A stretch of DNA of 64,000 nucleotides from Bryobacteraceae bacterium (lineage in GTDB: Bacteria; Acidobacteriota; Terriglobia; Bryobacterales; Bryobacteraceae). The position numbers were made by a program, and so were the translations under genes. Shown in pieces: positions 18,166-28,085 of this stretch. Under the pieces are notes generated by a model. The model saw only the letters and a list, made by a program, of their open reading frames with translations, searched no databases and had not been told where the DNA came from. The stretch spans positions 95,677 through 159,676 of the forward strand of contig JABAQT010000030.1 in assembly GCA_019187195.1 (NCBI GenBank), written 5' to 3'. Position 1 is the stretch's first letter; every line of letters starts with the position of its first letter.

Positions 18166-20124
18166 CTAGCCGCGCGCGATGTCCACGACGGCCTCCGTGA
18201 TCTGCCCGAGATATTTCCCCCCTGCGCGCACATCGGCGGCGATCGCCAGCCGCGGAGACGGCGAGTTCCAGTTCTTCGGAACGGTGATCGAAAACGATTG
18301 CCGCGCACTGCTTCGCGCCTCCACCTCGAACGACAACACGTCGGGTTCGACACGCCACTCCGAAGGAGCGATGATCGCCACCTCCATCTTCATGGCGCGC
18401 GGGCGGTAGTTCCGCACCCTCACCTCAGCCTTTTGCACGCTCCCTGGCGCGAGCAGCATCTGATAGGGATATAACTTCACCCAGCTCGGATCGAGACCAA
18501 GATCCGCTTCGCCCTCCGGCAGCAGATCGAGGAAATACTGCCGCTGCTTACGGAATTTCTGCTCCGTGGCGAGCATGATTTCGCGGTCGACGGGATACGC
18601 CCGCCCGTGCCCCGGCGCGATCATCGCCGGCTCATGGTCGATGAGATTGCGGATGGACTTGAGGTGGCTGTCGCTTTCGACGTGGTTACGGAAGATGATG
18701 TTGTGGCGCAGCGTCCCATCGTTGCGCGGGTTGGGGAAAAATGCGTCTCCCGTAAACGCCACCTTGTTGCCGTCAATGGTGACGAACAGCGCCATCTGGT
18801 ACTCGGTATGTCCCGGCGAATGCGTGATTTCGAAGTCGTATTCCTCCCACTTGAACCGCTCGCCGTGCCGGAACGCCCGGTCCACCTTGAACGGCTCGCC
18901 GAGAATACAGCCCAGGTTGTGCCCCCGCGGGTTCTCGAAGATGTCCACCATGTTCTCGTAACACCAGATTCTGGCGCCGTGATGGCGGATCAGATGCGGG
19001 AAGCCGTTCATGTGGTCGTCGTGCATGTGGCTGGGCATCGCCACCTCCACCTGCTTCACGCCGTAGTGGCGTTTCAGGTGGCCGATGCTGTGCTCGACGA
19101 ACCGGATGCGGTCCGTCACGGCCGTGGCGCGCTCGAAGACGTTGAAGTGCGTGCCGCTGGCCGCGCCGTAGTCGATGAACATCGCTTTTCCGCTGTTGCT
19201 CAAGATCGCATAAAAAGACGATGTTGTCTGATAATGGCACAGCAGGTGGGGGCTCACCGCGTAGGGCGCGTTTTCCTCGCTCGGCGCGCCGCCCGTCTGG
19301 AAGCGGTAGTAATCCGTCAGAAGGCGAATCGTATCGCCGATGCCTTGATCCGGATCGGCGAGCGGCTCCCCGTGCGAGGGACAGACCATCTCCGGCTTCT
19401 GCTCGCGCAACCGGGCGAGCGAGAAGATGCCGAGATCAATTCCTTCGCTGCCGCCGTAGTTGACCTGCGTATCGTGGAGATTCTGGATCTTTCCCGGAGC
19501 GTACATCAGGTCGCCCGAAAACGCGATCTTCTTCCCGTCCACGGCGGCCAGCAGCGTCACCGCTCCCAATGTGTGCCCCGGCGTGGGCAGGATGAAGAAA
19601 TCCGTCTTCTGCCAGCGGAAAGTGGAATAATCCACCAGCGGCTTCGCCACCGGAATGTTCTCCGTGATGGTATTGAAATCGTTGCGGACATAGTAGAGAT
19701 GAAACACGCGGCGGTTGCGCCAGAAGTTCTCCGCGTCCTCGAACAGGTGCCGCTCGTGCGCGGGCGCGGCAATCGGGATCTTGCGCTCCACCGCTTTATA
19801 GTCGCCCTGGCACTGGTCACGATGATGATGCGTGTGCAGAATCCAATCCACGTGCGTGATTCCCAACCCGCGCAGGTGATCGAGTATCTTGCCGGATCCA
19901 AAGTCGATCAGCACGCACCGGTTCCCGTCGCGCACCGCGTACACGTTGCAGGTGTCCTCGAATAGATACAGGTTTTCGCTCAGACGGCGCGGCGCGCCCT
20001 CGGGCGAGAACCTCGCCCTGCGGTAGGCCTTCCTCGCCGGAGCGGTTTCAGCGGCGGGAACGGCGGGTGCGGCGGCCGCGAGTGGAGCGGACTTGAGAAA
20101 CACGCGTCGAGTGGCGTCTGACAT
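18166..20124 (-). CDS. Exported protein with two metallo-beta-lactamase-fold domains
   Basis: A 652-residue protein with a Tat-like signal (TRRVFLKSAPLAAAAP) and two consecutive MBL-fold domains. Domain 1 (about 45-260) has the metal motif H99-H-H101-R-D103-Q104, where the usual last His is Gln, plus PTPGHTLGA, AFSGDLMY and CPSHGEP. Domain 2 (about 290-535) has the complete motif H366-M-H368-D-D370-H371, plus HSPGHTEYQ, AFTGDAFF and APGHGRAYP. A C-terminal beta-sandwich (about 545-652) resembles NEW3-type domains. Domain 2 therefore looks able to bind two metals, while domain 1 may bind one or differently. The substrate is unknown. It is first in a minus-strand run with the sulfatase and tssA. 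Confidence 0.85.
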   Translation of the reverse strand: MSDATRRVFLKSAPLAAAAPAVPAAETAPARKAYRRARFSPEGAPRRLSENLYLFEDTCNVYAVRDGNRCVLIDFGSGKILDHLRGLGITHVDWILHTHHHRDQCQGDYKAVERKIPIAAPAHERHLFEDAENFWRNRRVFHLYYVRNDFNTITENIPVAKPLVDYSTFRWQKTDFFILPTPGHTLGAVTLLAAVDGKKIAFSGDLMYAPGKIQNLHDTQVNYGGSEGIDLGIFSLARLREQKPEMVCPSHGEPLADPDQGIGDTIRLLTDYYRFQTGGAPSEENAPYAVSPHLLCHYQTTSSFYAILSNSGKAMFIDYGAASGTHFNVFERATAVTDRIRFVEHSIGHLKRHYGVKQVEVAMPSHMHDDHMNGFPHLIRHHGARIWCYENMVDIFENPRGHNLGCILGEPFKVDRAFRHGERFKWEEYDFEITHSPGHTEYQMALFVTIDGNKVAFTGDAFFPNPRNDGTLRHNIIFRNHVESDSHLKSIRNLIDHEPAMIAPGHGRAYPVDREIMLATEQKFRKQRQYFLDLLPEGEADLGLDPSWVKLYPYQMLLAPGSVQKAEVRVRNYRPRAMKMEVAIIAPSEWRVEPDVLSFEVEARSSARQSFSITVPKNWNSPSPRLAIAADVRAGGKYLGQITEAVVDIARG

Positions 20125-20157
20125 GGCCGTATCCTACCACCGCGCCGGTGCCCGCGC

Positions 20158-20190
20158 CACAATGCGAAAACACAATGCGAATCGCGATTC
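20158..20190. promoter_or_regulatory. 11-base direct repeat and 12-base palindrome upstream of the PQQ dehydrogenase gene
   Basis: In the 94-base gap between divergent genes, CACAATGCGAA occurs at 20158-20168 and again at 20171-20181 (13-base period). The second copy runs into the perfect palindrome GAATCGCGATTC at 20179-20190. A TACAAT sequence at 20202-20207 could be the -10 box of the plus-strand gene, which would place the palindrome over the -35 position. The arrangement suggests a regulator-binding region; no cognate regulator is identified. Confidence 0.4.
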
Positions 20191-20218
20191 ACCTTCCTAT
20201 GTACAATGTTTCTGAACC

Positions 20219-22309
20219 ATGCTTGCCATTCTGTTTTTCCTCGCCGGTTTGCCGTCCGCTCTCGCGCAAAACCAATACCGCGGATGGGAATCTTTCGGCG
20301 GCGGGCCGGAAAATATCCACTATTCCACTCTTAAGCAGATCAACACGAAGAACGTCCACAAGCTCGAAGTGGCCTGGACCCATGACACCGGCGACGCCTT
20401 CCAGGGTTCCGAGATGCAGTGCAATCCCATCATCGCCGGCGGAGTCATCTATGCCACCACGCCGAAATTACGCGTCCTCGCTCTCGACGCCGCTACCGGG
20501 AAGCCGCTCTGGACTTTCGATCCCGCCGCGGGCGGCCGCCCTCCGGGCCGCCGCAACCGCGGCGTCGCCTATTGGACCGGGGGCGGCCAATCCCGCATCT
20601 TCTTCGCCGCGGGCCACTACCTGTACTCCCTCGATGCCAGAACCGGCAAGCCCGATGATTCCTTCGGAGCCGCCGGACGCCTCGACCTGCGCGAGGGCCT
20701 CGGGCGCGATCCGGACAAAGTCTTCATCACCGCCACCAGCCCAGGCATTGTCTACAAGGATCTGATTATTCTCGGAAGCCTCGTCAGCGAATCCCATCCC
20801 TCCTCTCCGGGCGATATCCGCGCCTTCGATACACGCACCGGAAAACTTCGCTGGACCTTCCACACCATACCCCGTCCCGGCGAGTTCGGCTACGACACCT
20901 GGCCCAAGGATGCCTGGAAGTATACGGGAGGCGCGAATAGCTGGGCGGGTATGGCCATCGACCGCAAGCGCGGTCTCCTCTACGCCCCAACCGGTTCGGC
21001 CGCCTTCGATTTCTATGGAGCCGACCGTCACGGCGATAACCTGTTCGCAAACACGCTCCTATGCCTCAAGGCCGCCACCGGCGAACGGGTGTGGCACTTC
21101 CAGGCCGTGAAACACGATGTCTGGGACCGGGACTTCCCTGCCGCGCCGCTCCTCATCACCGTCCGCCGCGGCGGAAAAATGATCGATGCCGTCGCCCAAC
21201 CCACCAAATCGGGATGGGTCTTCGTTTTCGATAGAGAGACCGGAGAGTCTCTCTTTCCCTTGGAGACGCGCACCGTCCCGCCTTCCCCCGTCGACGGAGA
21301 ACAACTCGCGAGGACGCAGGTGCTCCCCCTCAAACCGCCGCCTTTCTCCCGCCAGCGTTTCACTGAAGACATGGTTACGCGCCGCACCGCGGAGGCGCAC
21401 CGCATCGTGCTCGATCGCCTCCGCGCCCTTCGGAGCGGCGATCAGTTCACTCCCCCGAGCAAGGAAGGCTCCATCGTTTTCCCCGGCTTCGACGGCGGAG
21501 CGGAGTGGGGCGGCGCGTCCTTCGACCCCGAGACCGGCTTGTTCTATGTGAACGCCAACGAGATGCCCTGGATTCTCCGCCTGGTCCCCGCGCGGGCGGC
21601 TCGCGGCGTCACTTCCGCGCGCCGCATCTACGTCAGCCGCTGCGCCGGTTGCCATCGCGAGGACCGCAAAGGCAGCCCGCCGCAATTCCCTTCACTTGAA
21701 AACCTCGCCGCCAGGTACACCGAACAGCAAGTGCGCGAAGTCATCCGCGATGGCCGGGACCGCATGCCCGGCTTCGCGCAACTTGGTGATCCTGCCATCG
21801 ATGCCCTTACCAGGTTTCTGTTCGGCCACGAAGACACGCAAGCCGCCGTGGCCGAAACTCCCGCCGGACAGGCGAGCCTCAAATACACCACTGATGGCTA
21901 CAACAAGTTCCTCGACCCCGACGGCTACCCCGCCGTCGAGCCGCCATGGGGCACCCTCACCGCCATCAATCTCAACACGGGCGATTTCGCGTGGCGTATC
22001 CCGTTCGGCGAATATCCCGAATTGGCCGCCAAGGGCATGAAAAATACCGGCACGGAAAACTACGGCGGGGGCATTGTCACCGCCGGCGGGCTCTTCTTCA
22101 TCGGAGCGACCAACCACGACAGGAAGTTTCACGCCTACGACAAGCTCACGGGAAAACTGCTCTGGGAGACCACCCTGCCCGCTTCCGGCAACGCCACTCC
22201 GGCAACCTACGAAGTGAAAGGCAGACAGTACGTGCTGATCGCCGCCGGCGGGGGGAAATCCGGGGCTCCTTCCGGTGGAACCTACGTGGCGTTCGCCCTT
22301 CCTGAATAA
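20219..22309 (+). CDS. PQQ-dependent dehydrogenase with inserted cytochrome c domain
   Basis: A 696-residue periplasmic quinoprotein dehydrogenase (signal peptide [17 protein letters not shown]). The propeller shows repeated A-x-D-x-x-T-G-K-x-x-W motifs ([28 protein letters not shown]) and the PQQ-region sequence [11 protein letters not shown] typical of glucose/alcohol dehydrogenases. A cytochrome c domain with heme motif C475-A-G-C478-H479 and a likely Met axial ligand ([11 protein letters not shown]) sits at about 465-545, before the last propeller blades (from [10 protein letters not shown]). Electrons from PQQ could therefore pass directly to the internal heme. The substrate is probably a sugar or alcohol. 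Its stop abuts the convergent dedA-like stop with no base between. Confidence 0.9.
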   Translation: MLAILFFLAGLPSALAQNQYRGWESFGGGPENIHYSTLKQINTKNVHKLEVAWTHDTGDAFQGSEMQCNPIIAGGVIYATTPKLRVLALDAATGKPLWTFDPAAGGRPPGRRNRGVAYWTGGGQSRIFFAAGHYLYSLDARTGKPDDSFGAAGRLDLREGLGRDPDKVFITATSPGIVYKDLIILGSLVSESHPSSPGDIRAFDTRTGKLRWTFHTIPRPGEFGYDTWPKDAWKYTGGANSWAGMAIDRKRGLLYAPTGSAAFDFYGADRHGDNLFANTLLCLKAATGERVWHFQAVKHDVWDRDFPAAPLLITVRRGGKMIDAVAQPTKSGWVFVFDRETGESLFPLETRTVPPSPVDGEQLARTQVLPLKPPPFSRQRFTEDMVTRRTAEAHRIVLDRLRALRSGDQFTPPSKEGSIVFPGFDGGAEWGGASFDPETGLFYVNANEMPWILRLVPARAARGVTSARRIYVSRCAGCHREDRKGSPPQFPSLENLAARYTEQQVREVIRDGRDRMPGFAQLGDPAIDALTRFLFGHEDTQAAVAETPAGQASLKYTTDGYNKFLDPDGYPAVEPPWGTLTAINLNTGDFAWRIPFGEYPELAAKGMKNTGTENYGGGIVTAGGLFFIGATNHDRKFHAYDKLTGKLLWETTLPASGNATPATYEVKGRQYVLIAAGGGKSGAPSGGTYVAFALPE

Positions 22310-22912
22310 TCACGGCTGTTCAGGCTTCTTGCGCCGCTTCCACAGCCAATATCCGAGTCCGGCCACCACGAGCGCCGCCGATGCCGCCATCAGCAGATGG
22401 TGGGCATGCTCGGCCGCGCGCTTCCATTCCTCTCCCAGGAAGTACCCCAGGCTCAGAAAGGTGCTTACCCAGATCAGCGCGCCCCCATACGCAAAAACGG
22501 CGAAGGTGTGTGCCTCGAGGTGGCTTGCCCCGGCCACCAGTGCTGAAAAATGCCTGAATCCCGGGATGAAGTACCCGAATGTCAGCGCCCAGTGACCCAC
22601 GCCGCGGTAAAGGGCGTGGACCTTTTCCAACCTCGCCTCAGTGGCCCCGAATCGCGACCCGAAGCGGTGAATTACCGTCAGCCCCAGTGTCCGGCCCAGT
22701 ATGTAACTCACCGTGATGCCGCAAATGCTGCCCGCGGCCGCCGCAATCCACGTCGTACGGGCGGGAAACGTGCCTCGCTGGATCAGATACCCGCAAAACA
22801 CGAGGAGCGTTTCATCCGGCGCCGGCAAGCCTACAATACCCAGCAACAGAAGCAGGTAGAGCGCCGCCGGCCCATAGGCTGTCACCCACTGGAGGATGGC
22901 TTCCAGGTCCAT
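22310..22912 (-). CDS. DedA-family membrane protein
   Basis: A 200-residue integral membrane protein of the DedA/VTT family, members of which act as undecaprenyl-phosphate or phosphatidylethanolamine flippases and support membrane homeostasis. Typical features are the N-terminal amphipathic segment and first helix (AALYLLLLLGIVGLPAPDETLLVFCGYL), with the re-entrant loop residues PAPDE. They continue with GSICGITVSYILGRTLG, and the conserved GYFIPGFRHFSALVAGAS carries the FxPGxR motif. Four to five further hydrophobic helices and a Lys/Arg-rich C-terminus follow. It lies 65 bases after tig on the same strand and may be co-transcribed with metK-ahcY-tig. Confidence 0.9.
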   Translation of the reverse strand: MDLEAILQWVTAYGPAALYLLLLLGIVGLPAPDETLLVFCGYLIQRGTFPARTTWIAAAAGSICGITVSYILGRTLGLTVIHRFGSRFGATEARLEKVHALYRGVGHWALTFGYFIPGFRHFSALVAGASHLEAHTFAVFAYGGALIWVSTFLSLGYFLGEEWKRAAEHAHHLLMAASAALVVAGLGYWLWKRRKKPEQP

Positions 22913-22977
22913 GTTACCGGTCCGCGACCGTTGAAGACGCGTCCGGCCCGCTGTTTTTCCGGCGTGCGCGCAATCCG

Positions 22978-24300
22978 CTACCCGGCGTTCTCTTCCGGCG
23001 CCGGTTCGGCCGGAACTTCCTTGCGCGCATGCTCGAACAGGAAGCTAAGCGTCTTTTCCGTGCGGATGGCGTGCGCGATCCGGCCCAGCGTTCCGTTCTC
23101 TTCAAACCGCTTCCGGACCGCCGCCACCGGCTCCCGCTCCTGTTTGGCGAAGCGCTGCACCTCGGCGTCCACTTCGTCCTTGGTGGCGTTAATCGATTCG
23201 ACATCCGCCACCTTCTCGATCAGCAGAGAAGTTCTGATCTCCTTGATCGCGCGGTCGCGCATCGCTTCCTTCACCTTTTCACGGTCCACGGGAATCTTTT
23301 TCGGATCCGTCCCCTGCGCGGCGTGCTCGCCGAGAAAGCGCTCGATATACATATCGATCTGACGGTCAACGTAAGCCTCCGGCACCGGGAAGCCATGCAT
23401 GTCCGCCAACTTTTCCGCAATCGCTTCCTTTGCCCGCCGTTGCGCCGCCATCTCACGCTCCCGCAGCGCATTGTTCCGGATCGTCTCCTTCAGTTCCTCG
23501 AGCGTCTGGTAATCGCCCAGATCCTTGGCGAACTCATCGTTCAATTCCGGCAGTTCTTTCCGCTGCAGTTGCTTGACGTCCACGTGAAACTCCACGGTCT
23601 TTCCCGCCAGCCGCTCCTGGGCGTACTCCTCGGGGTACGTCACCGTGATGTTCGCCTCATCACCCGGCGTCAGCCCCACCAGGTGGTCGTTGAAGTCGGG
23701 CAGCGTTTCCGGCGAGCCGAGTTCCACCTGCAGGTCATGCGCGTGCATCGGCTCACCCTCGAGCCCGCTCACGCTGTGCAGGTCCACCACCACCACGTCG
23801 CCCATCTCGGCCGGGCGCGGGTCGAGGTTGGCATAGTCGGCCTTTCGCTGCCGCAACGTTTCCAGCCGCTCGTTGACGTCCTCGTCCGTCACCACGGGTT
23901 GCTCGTAGGGCACACTGATGCCCCGGTATTCGCCCAACTCCACTTCCGGAGCAACCTCGAATTCCGCCTTGAACTTCACCGGCTTGCCCGCCTCGAACTC
24001 GAGATCCTTCACGTTGAAACTGCTCACCACGTGCAGGTGTTCTTCCTCGATTCGCTTACGGAAAAACTTCGGCAGCAGATTCTCGAGCGCCTCCTGGCGG
24101 ATCGAGGTTCCATATCTTTGGCGGACCATGGACATCGGCACCTTGCCGGGACGAAATCCCGGCATCTTCGCCTTCGCCCGGATTTCCTCGGCAACTTTAT
24201 CCGACTCTTTTTCCACTTCCTCAACCGGAATGGTGATCTCGAGTTCGTGTTTACATCCTTCAATGAGCGCCAATGATTTCGTCTCCTGCCCCGCGGCCAC
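22978..24300 (-). CDS. tig: Trigger factor, ribosome-associated chaperone/PPIase
   Basis: A 440-residue trigger factor, which binds the ribosome exit tunnel and protects nascent chains. The N-terminal domain has the ribosome-binding signature GFRPGKVP near residue 48. The central FKBP-like domain (about 160-245) includes GDVVVVDLHSV and the segment LPDFNDHLVGLTPGDEANI. The long helical C-terminal domain contains VDRQIDMYIERF and REKVKEAMRDRAIKEI. The start is either the GTG at 24300 (used, gives a normal-length N-terminus) or a TTG nine codons later with AGGAG 8 bases upstream. It begins 12 bases after ahcY, an unusual partner; tig is more often next to clpP-clpX. Confidence 0.95.
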   Translation of the reverse strand: MAAGQETKSLALIEGCKHELEITIPVEEVEKESDKVAEEIRAKAKMPGFRPGKVPMSMVRQRYGTSIRQEALENLLPKFFRKRIEEEHLHVVSSFNVKDLEFEAGKPVKFKAEFEVAPEVELGEYRGISVPYEQPVVTDEDVNERLETLRQRKADYANLDPRPAEMGDVVVVDLHSVSGLEGEPMHAHDLQVELGSPETLPDFNDHLVGLTPGDEANITVTYPEEYAQERLAGKTVEFHVDVKQLQRKELPELNDEFAKDLGDYQTLEELKETIRNNALREREMAAQRRAKEAIAEKLADMHGFPVPEAYVDRQIDMYIERFLGEHAAQGTDPKKIPVDREKVKEAMRDRAIKEIRTSLLIEKVADVESINATKDEVDAEVQRFAKQEREPVAAVRKRFEENGTLGRIAHAIRTEKTLSFLFEHARKEVPAEPAPEENAG

Positions 24301-24312
24301 GTCTCCAGCCGT

Positions 24313-25593
24313 TCAGTTTCCTTCCGGCCACGTCGAGAGGAACTTCTCCTGCTCCACGCTCAACCGGTCTATCTTTACTCCCATCGCCTCGAGTTTCAGG
24401 CGCGCCACTTGCCGGTCCAACTCCTCCGGCACGGCGTACACCTTGCGCTCGAGCAACGAATGCTTCTTCACCAGGTATTCCACCGCCAGCGCCTGGTTCG
24501 CGAAACTCATGTCCATCACGGAAGCCGGATGCCCTTCGGCCGAAGCCAGATTAATCAGCCGGCCTTCCCCCAGAACATAGATCTTTCTCCCGTCGCGCAT
24601 CGAGAATTCCTCGACATACTCCCGCGCCGGACACCGCGCGTGCGCCATCCGCCCCAGCGCCTCGAGGTCGATTTCCACATTGAAATAGCCCGAGTTGCAG
24701 AGAATCGCGCCGTCTTTCAACTTCTCGAAATGCTCCCTGTGGATGACGCTCTTGTTGCCGGTCACGGTGACGAAAACGTCACCGATCGCCGCCGCCTCGC
24801 TCATGGACATCACCCGGTAGCCGTCCATCAGCGCCTCGAGCGCCTTGATGGGGTCCACCTCGCAGACAATGATGTTCGCGCCCATCCCCCGGGCTCGCAT
24901 CGCCACGCCGCGCCCACACCATCCATAGCCCGCCACCACCACATTCATCCCCGCCAGCAGGATGTTCGCCGCCCTCAGGATGCCGTCAATTGTGCTCTGG
25001 CCGGTTCCGTAACGGTTGTCGAACAGGTGCTTTGTCATCGCGTCGTTGATGGCGATCACCGGATACCTCAGCAGCCCCTCCCTGGCCAGCGCTTTCAACC
25101 GCATGACTCCTGTCGTGGTTTCTTCCGTCCCCCCGATCACTTCGCCGCCGTATTCGGAGAGCGCCCCGTGCAGTTGCTTCACCAGCTCCGCTCCATCATC
25201 GATGGTCACCTGCGGCTTATGGGCCAGCGCCGCGGCCACGTGCGCCGTGTGAGCCTCCGCCGTTACCGCACGCGCGGCATACACCGGAATCCCGTAGTCC
25301 TTCACCAGCGATGCCGCCACGTCGTCCTGGGTGGATTGCGGGTTCGAGGCGCACAATACCACCGATGCGCCTCCGTCCCGCAATGTAATCATCAGGTTCG
25401 CCGTCTCGGTGGTGACGTGGAGGCAGGCTACCACCCGGATGCCCGCCAACGGCTGGCTCCGGATCAGTTGTTTACGGATGCTCTGCAGCACCGGCATCGA
25501 GTGGAAGGCCCACTCCGTCCGCCGTTTCCCCGATTCAGCTTGAGAAAGGTCCCTCACATCGCAAGCAACGTGTGCCGCTGTATTTGCTGACAT
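24313..25593 (-). CDS. ahcY: S-adenosylhomocysteine hydrolase
   Basis: A 426-residue AhcY (SahH), which splits S-adenosylhomocysteine to adenosine and homocysteine and so relieves product inhibition of methyltransferases. Typical sequences are [37 protein letters not shown], the NAD-binding loop [19 protein letters not shown] (within motif) and [21 protein letters not shown] (fragment), ending with [12 protein letters not shown]. It is shorter than the eukaryotic type and lacks the roughly 40-residue insert of some bacterial enzymes. It starts 15 bases after metK, so SAM synthesis and SAH recycling are co-transcribed and share the leader upstream of metK. Confidence 0.97.
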   Translation of the reverse strand: MSANTAAHVACDVRDLSQAESGKRRTEWAFHSMPVLQSIRKQLIRSQPLAGIRVVACLHVTTETANLMITLRDGGASVVLCASNPQSTQDDVAASLVKDYGIPVYAARAVTAEAHTAHVAAALAHKPQVTIDDGAELVKQLHGALSEYGGEVIGGTEETTTGVMRLKALAREGLLRYPVIAINDAMTKHLFDNRYGTGQSTIDGILRAANILLAGMNVVVAGYGWCGRGVAMRARGMGANIIVCEVDPIKALEALMDGYRVMSMSEAAAIGDVFVTVTGNKSVIHREHFEKLKDGAILCNSGYFNVEIDLEALGRMAHARCPAREYVEEFSMRDGRKIYVLGEGRLINLASAEGHPASVMDMSFANQALAVEYLVKKHSLLERKVYAVPEELDRQVARLKLEAMGVKIDRLSVEQEKFLSTWPEGN

Positions 25594-25608
25594 GGGGTCC
25601 CGTTCAAA

Positions 25609-26778
<1,170 letters not shown>

Positions 26779-26825
26779 TACTACTCCTCCTCGAGGTTTG
26801 GTTTACCGCGGATTGCGCGATCGCC

Positions 26826-26885
26826 CCCCATAGAGGCTCCAATGGATGGACATGGGGATCTGCCGGATCTCAGGCAGGCGGCCTC
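26826..26885 (-). promoter_or_regulatory. Structured metK leader RNA with possible pseudoknot
   Basis: Between the candidate promoter and metK the minus-strand RNA can form three helices. CTGCC/GGCAG (26860-26864 with 26873-26877) closes an 8-base loop. GAGGC (26833-26837) pairs with GCCTC (26881-26885). CCCCAT (26826-26831) pairs with ATGGGG (26852-26857). The last two interleave and cannot both be simple nested stems, so together they would make an H-type pseudoknot. Alternative pairings with the downstream CCGCG segment exist. This could be a metabolite-sensing leader, but it does not match the SAM-I, SAM-II or SAH consensus I can recall, and chance pairing in GC-rich DNA is possible. Confidence 0.35.
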
Positions 26886-26910
26886 CGCGAACGCAAAAGT
26901 CCAACGCACC

Positions 26911-26939
26911 AGTTTAACGGACTCACCATGGCGCGTCAA
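26911..26939 (-). promoter_or_regulatory. Predicted sigma-70-type promoter of metK-ahcY
   Basis: On the minus strand TTGACG (26934-26939) and TAAACT (26911-26916) are 17 bases apart, a good -35/-10 pair. Transcription would begin near 26904 and give a leader of about 125 bases before the metK GTG. Confidence 0.55.
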
Positions 26940-26986
26940 CGGGCGTTCACCCTGAGGACGGCTTCGCGGGCCCAAGAGACAAATGC

Positions 26987-27008
26987 GGCGGCTTAACGGA
27001 GAGCCGCC
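26987..27008 (-). terminator. Possible terminator hairpin after the PEP-CTERM gene
   Basis: GGCGGCT/AGCCGCC forms a perfect 7-bp stem with an 8-base loop, starting 23 bases downstream of the PEP-CTERM stop on the minus strand. The following sequence is only moderately T-rich, so it may be an inefficient terminator or an mRNA 3'-end stabiliser. Confidence 0.4.
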
Positions 27009-27031
27009 CAAAGAAAGGAGGAGGCAGAAGA

Positions 27032-27901
27032 TTAAGGTCGGGAGCGCATCTTGCGCCACGCCAGCAGTCCGGCCAGGGCCAGACCGGAGAGAGCAAACGT
27101 GGCCGGTTCAGGAGAGTCCAGCGGGTCGCCGCCCGGAAACCCACCGCCCGAACCCTGTTGAGCCAGAAGCTGGACAAAAAACCGCGCATTATTGCTATTC
27201 AACGTACCGGCGCCGTTCGAGGCAAACTCCTCACCGAAAACGTAGACTTTCCCAAGTTGGAAATTGTCCACCCTGAGACCATTCGCCACCTGATAGAAGG
27301 GGTTCGAGGATGTGTTCGCCATCAAGGCGTTCCCGCCGGTCAGATTATAGCCCTGGAAAAAGCCCATGCCCCCGGTGAGACCGGAAGAAGCCGGATCATT
27401 CGATGCGAAGGTTCCACCGGAGAAGCCTTGCGTCAGGGATCCGAAGGTCGTGTTCGTCACCTGCATGGTAGTGCCGGAGGACCCGTTACCCAGGGTTGTC
27501 AGCACCGAGTTCACGATGGACACCGTCGAAGTCCCGCCACCCGCGCTCGGATCCGGATCCGCGAACAGGAGCAGAATGCCTCCCGCGTGAACCCAGCTCA
27601 CCAGATTGGTTAACTCGTTTCCGGTCAACGCCACTGTCGGATTCGAAATGATGAAGTAGTTATTGTTCGAGAGATTGGCGCCGGTAATGGCTTCCGGGCT
27701 TTCAATTGTATGACTTTGGGGCGCTGCCGTTGCCTTCGCGTAGATCGTGCTGAAGTTCCCGCTGCTCGCCCAGACCTGGTTGGCGGTGTTGCTCGACCAT
27801 TGACCTATCGTCGCGGCCTCACCGAACCCAGCGCCGAGGCACCCCGCCAGCAGGGACAGCAAAAGCATCCTACCAATTGGAGCCCTGCTCCTTTTGAACA
27901 T
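27032..27901 (-). CDS. PEP-CTERM sorting-domain exported protein
   Basis: A 289-residue secreted protein. The signal peptide is MFKRSRAPIGRMLLLSLLAG plus a short tail to about residue 30. The middle is Gly/Ser/Thr/Asn-rich and of low complexity, with no recognised enzyme motif. The last 27 residues are a canonical PEP-CTERM anchor: SPEPATFAL, a hydrophobic helix and the basic end RKMRSRP. Such tails are cut and processed by exosortases in bacteria that secrete exopolysaccharide. The ATG at 27901 has GGAGG 8 bases upstream; a longer frame further upstream is not used. No exosortase (EpsH/XrtA) is in the window, so it must be encoded elsewhere. Confidence 0.85.
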   Translation of the reverse strand: MFKRSRAPIGRMLLLSLLAGCLGAGFGEAATIGQWSSNTANQVWASSGNFSTIYAKATAAPQSHTIESPEAITGANLSNNNYFIISNPTVALTGNELTNLVSWVHAGGILLLFADPDPSAGGGTSTVSIVNSVLTTLGNGSSGTTMQVTNTTFGSLTQGFSGGTFASNDPASSGLTGGMGFFQGYNLTGGNALMANTSSNPFYQVANGLRVDNFQLGKVYVFGEEFASNGAGTLNSNNARFFVQLLAQQGSGGGFPGGDPLDSPEPATFALSGLALAGLLAWRKMRSRP

Positions 27902-27950
27902 CGAATAACCTCCGAGCCCTTCGTGTTCGCAGTTTTCTAGTATGCCGTGC

Positions 27951-27969
27951 GGCTTCACAGACTGAAGCC
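27951..27969 (-). promoter_or_regulatory. 5'-UTR stem-loop of the PEP-CTERM mRNA
   Basis: GGCTTCA-5 bases-TGAAGCC makes a perfect 7-bp hairpin 50 bases before the start codon. It lies about 8 bases inside the transcript predicted from the adjacent promoter, so it may protect the 5' end of the mRNA. Confidence 0.5.
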
Positions 27970-27984
27970 CAATGTTACATCCCG

Positions 27985-28012
27985 AGTATATCATGGAAAT
28001 TCCAGACTGCAA
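27985..28012 (-). promoter_or_regulatory. Predicted promoter of the PEP-CTERM gene
   Basis: Minus-strand TTGCAG (28007-28012) and TATACT (27985-27990) are separated by 16 bases, a plausible sigma-70-type -35/-10 pair. It lies about 85 bases upstream of the PEP-CTERM ATG. The TGGCAC-type sigma-54 box reported before some PEP-CTERM genes was looked for and not found. Confidence 0.5.
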
Positions 28013-28085
28013 GGAAAACATCAGCCTGCCCAGCCTGCCGGGGAACCTTCTTTTCCATGAAGTTAACATCATTCCCCATCCCCAT

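Noticed and set aside
15586..18474. A 962-codon open plus-strand frame across tssA, the sulfatase and the metallo-beta-lactamase gene
   Set aside because: It is antisense to three genes with clear family motifs, has His/Arg/Pro-rich composition typical of the shadow of GC-rich genes, and shows no domain.
15472..20124. A type VI secretion cluster
   Set aside because: Only tssA is recognisable; its neighbours are a sulfatase and an MBL-fold protein and no other Tss protein is present.
26826..26885. A known SAM-I, SAM-II or SAH riboswitch before metK
   Set aside because: The helices are suggestive but the conserved cores of those classes, as far as I recall them, are absent; reported only as an unclassified structured leader.
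27032..27901. An exosortase or EpsH-type gene near the PEP-CTERM protein
   Set aside because: None of the neighbouring proteins has the multi-helix Cys/Arg/His exosortase pattern; the FabH-like and MBOAT genes are different families.
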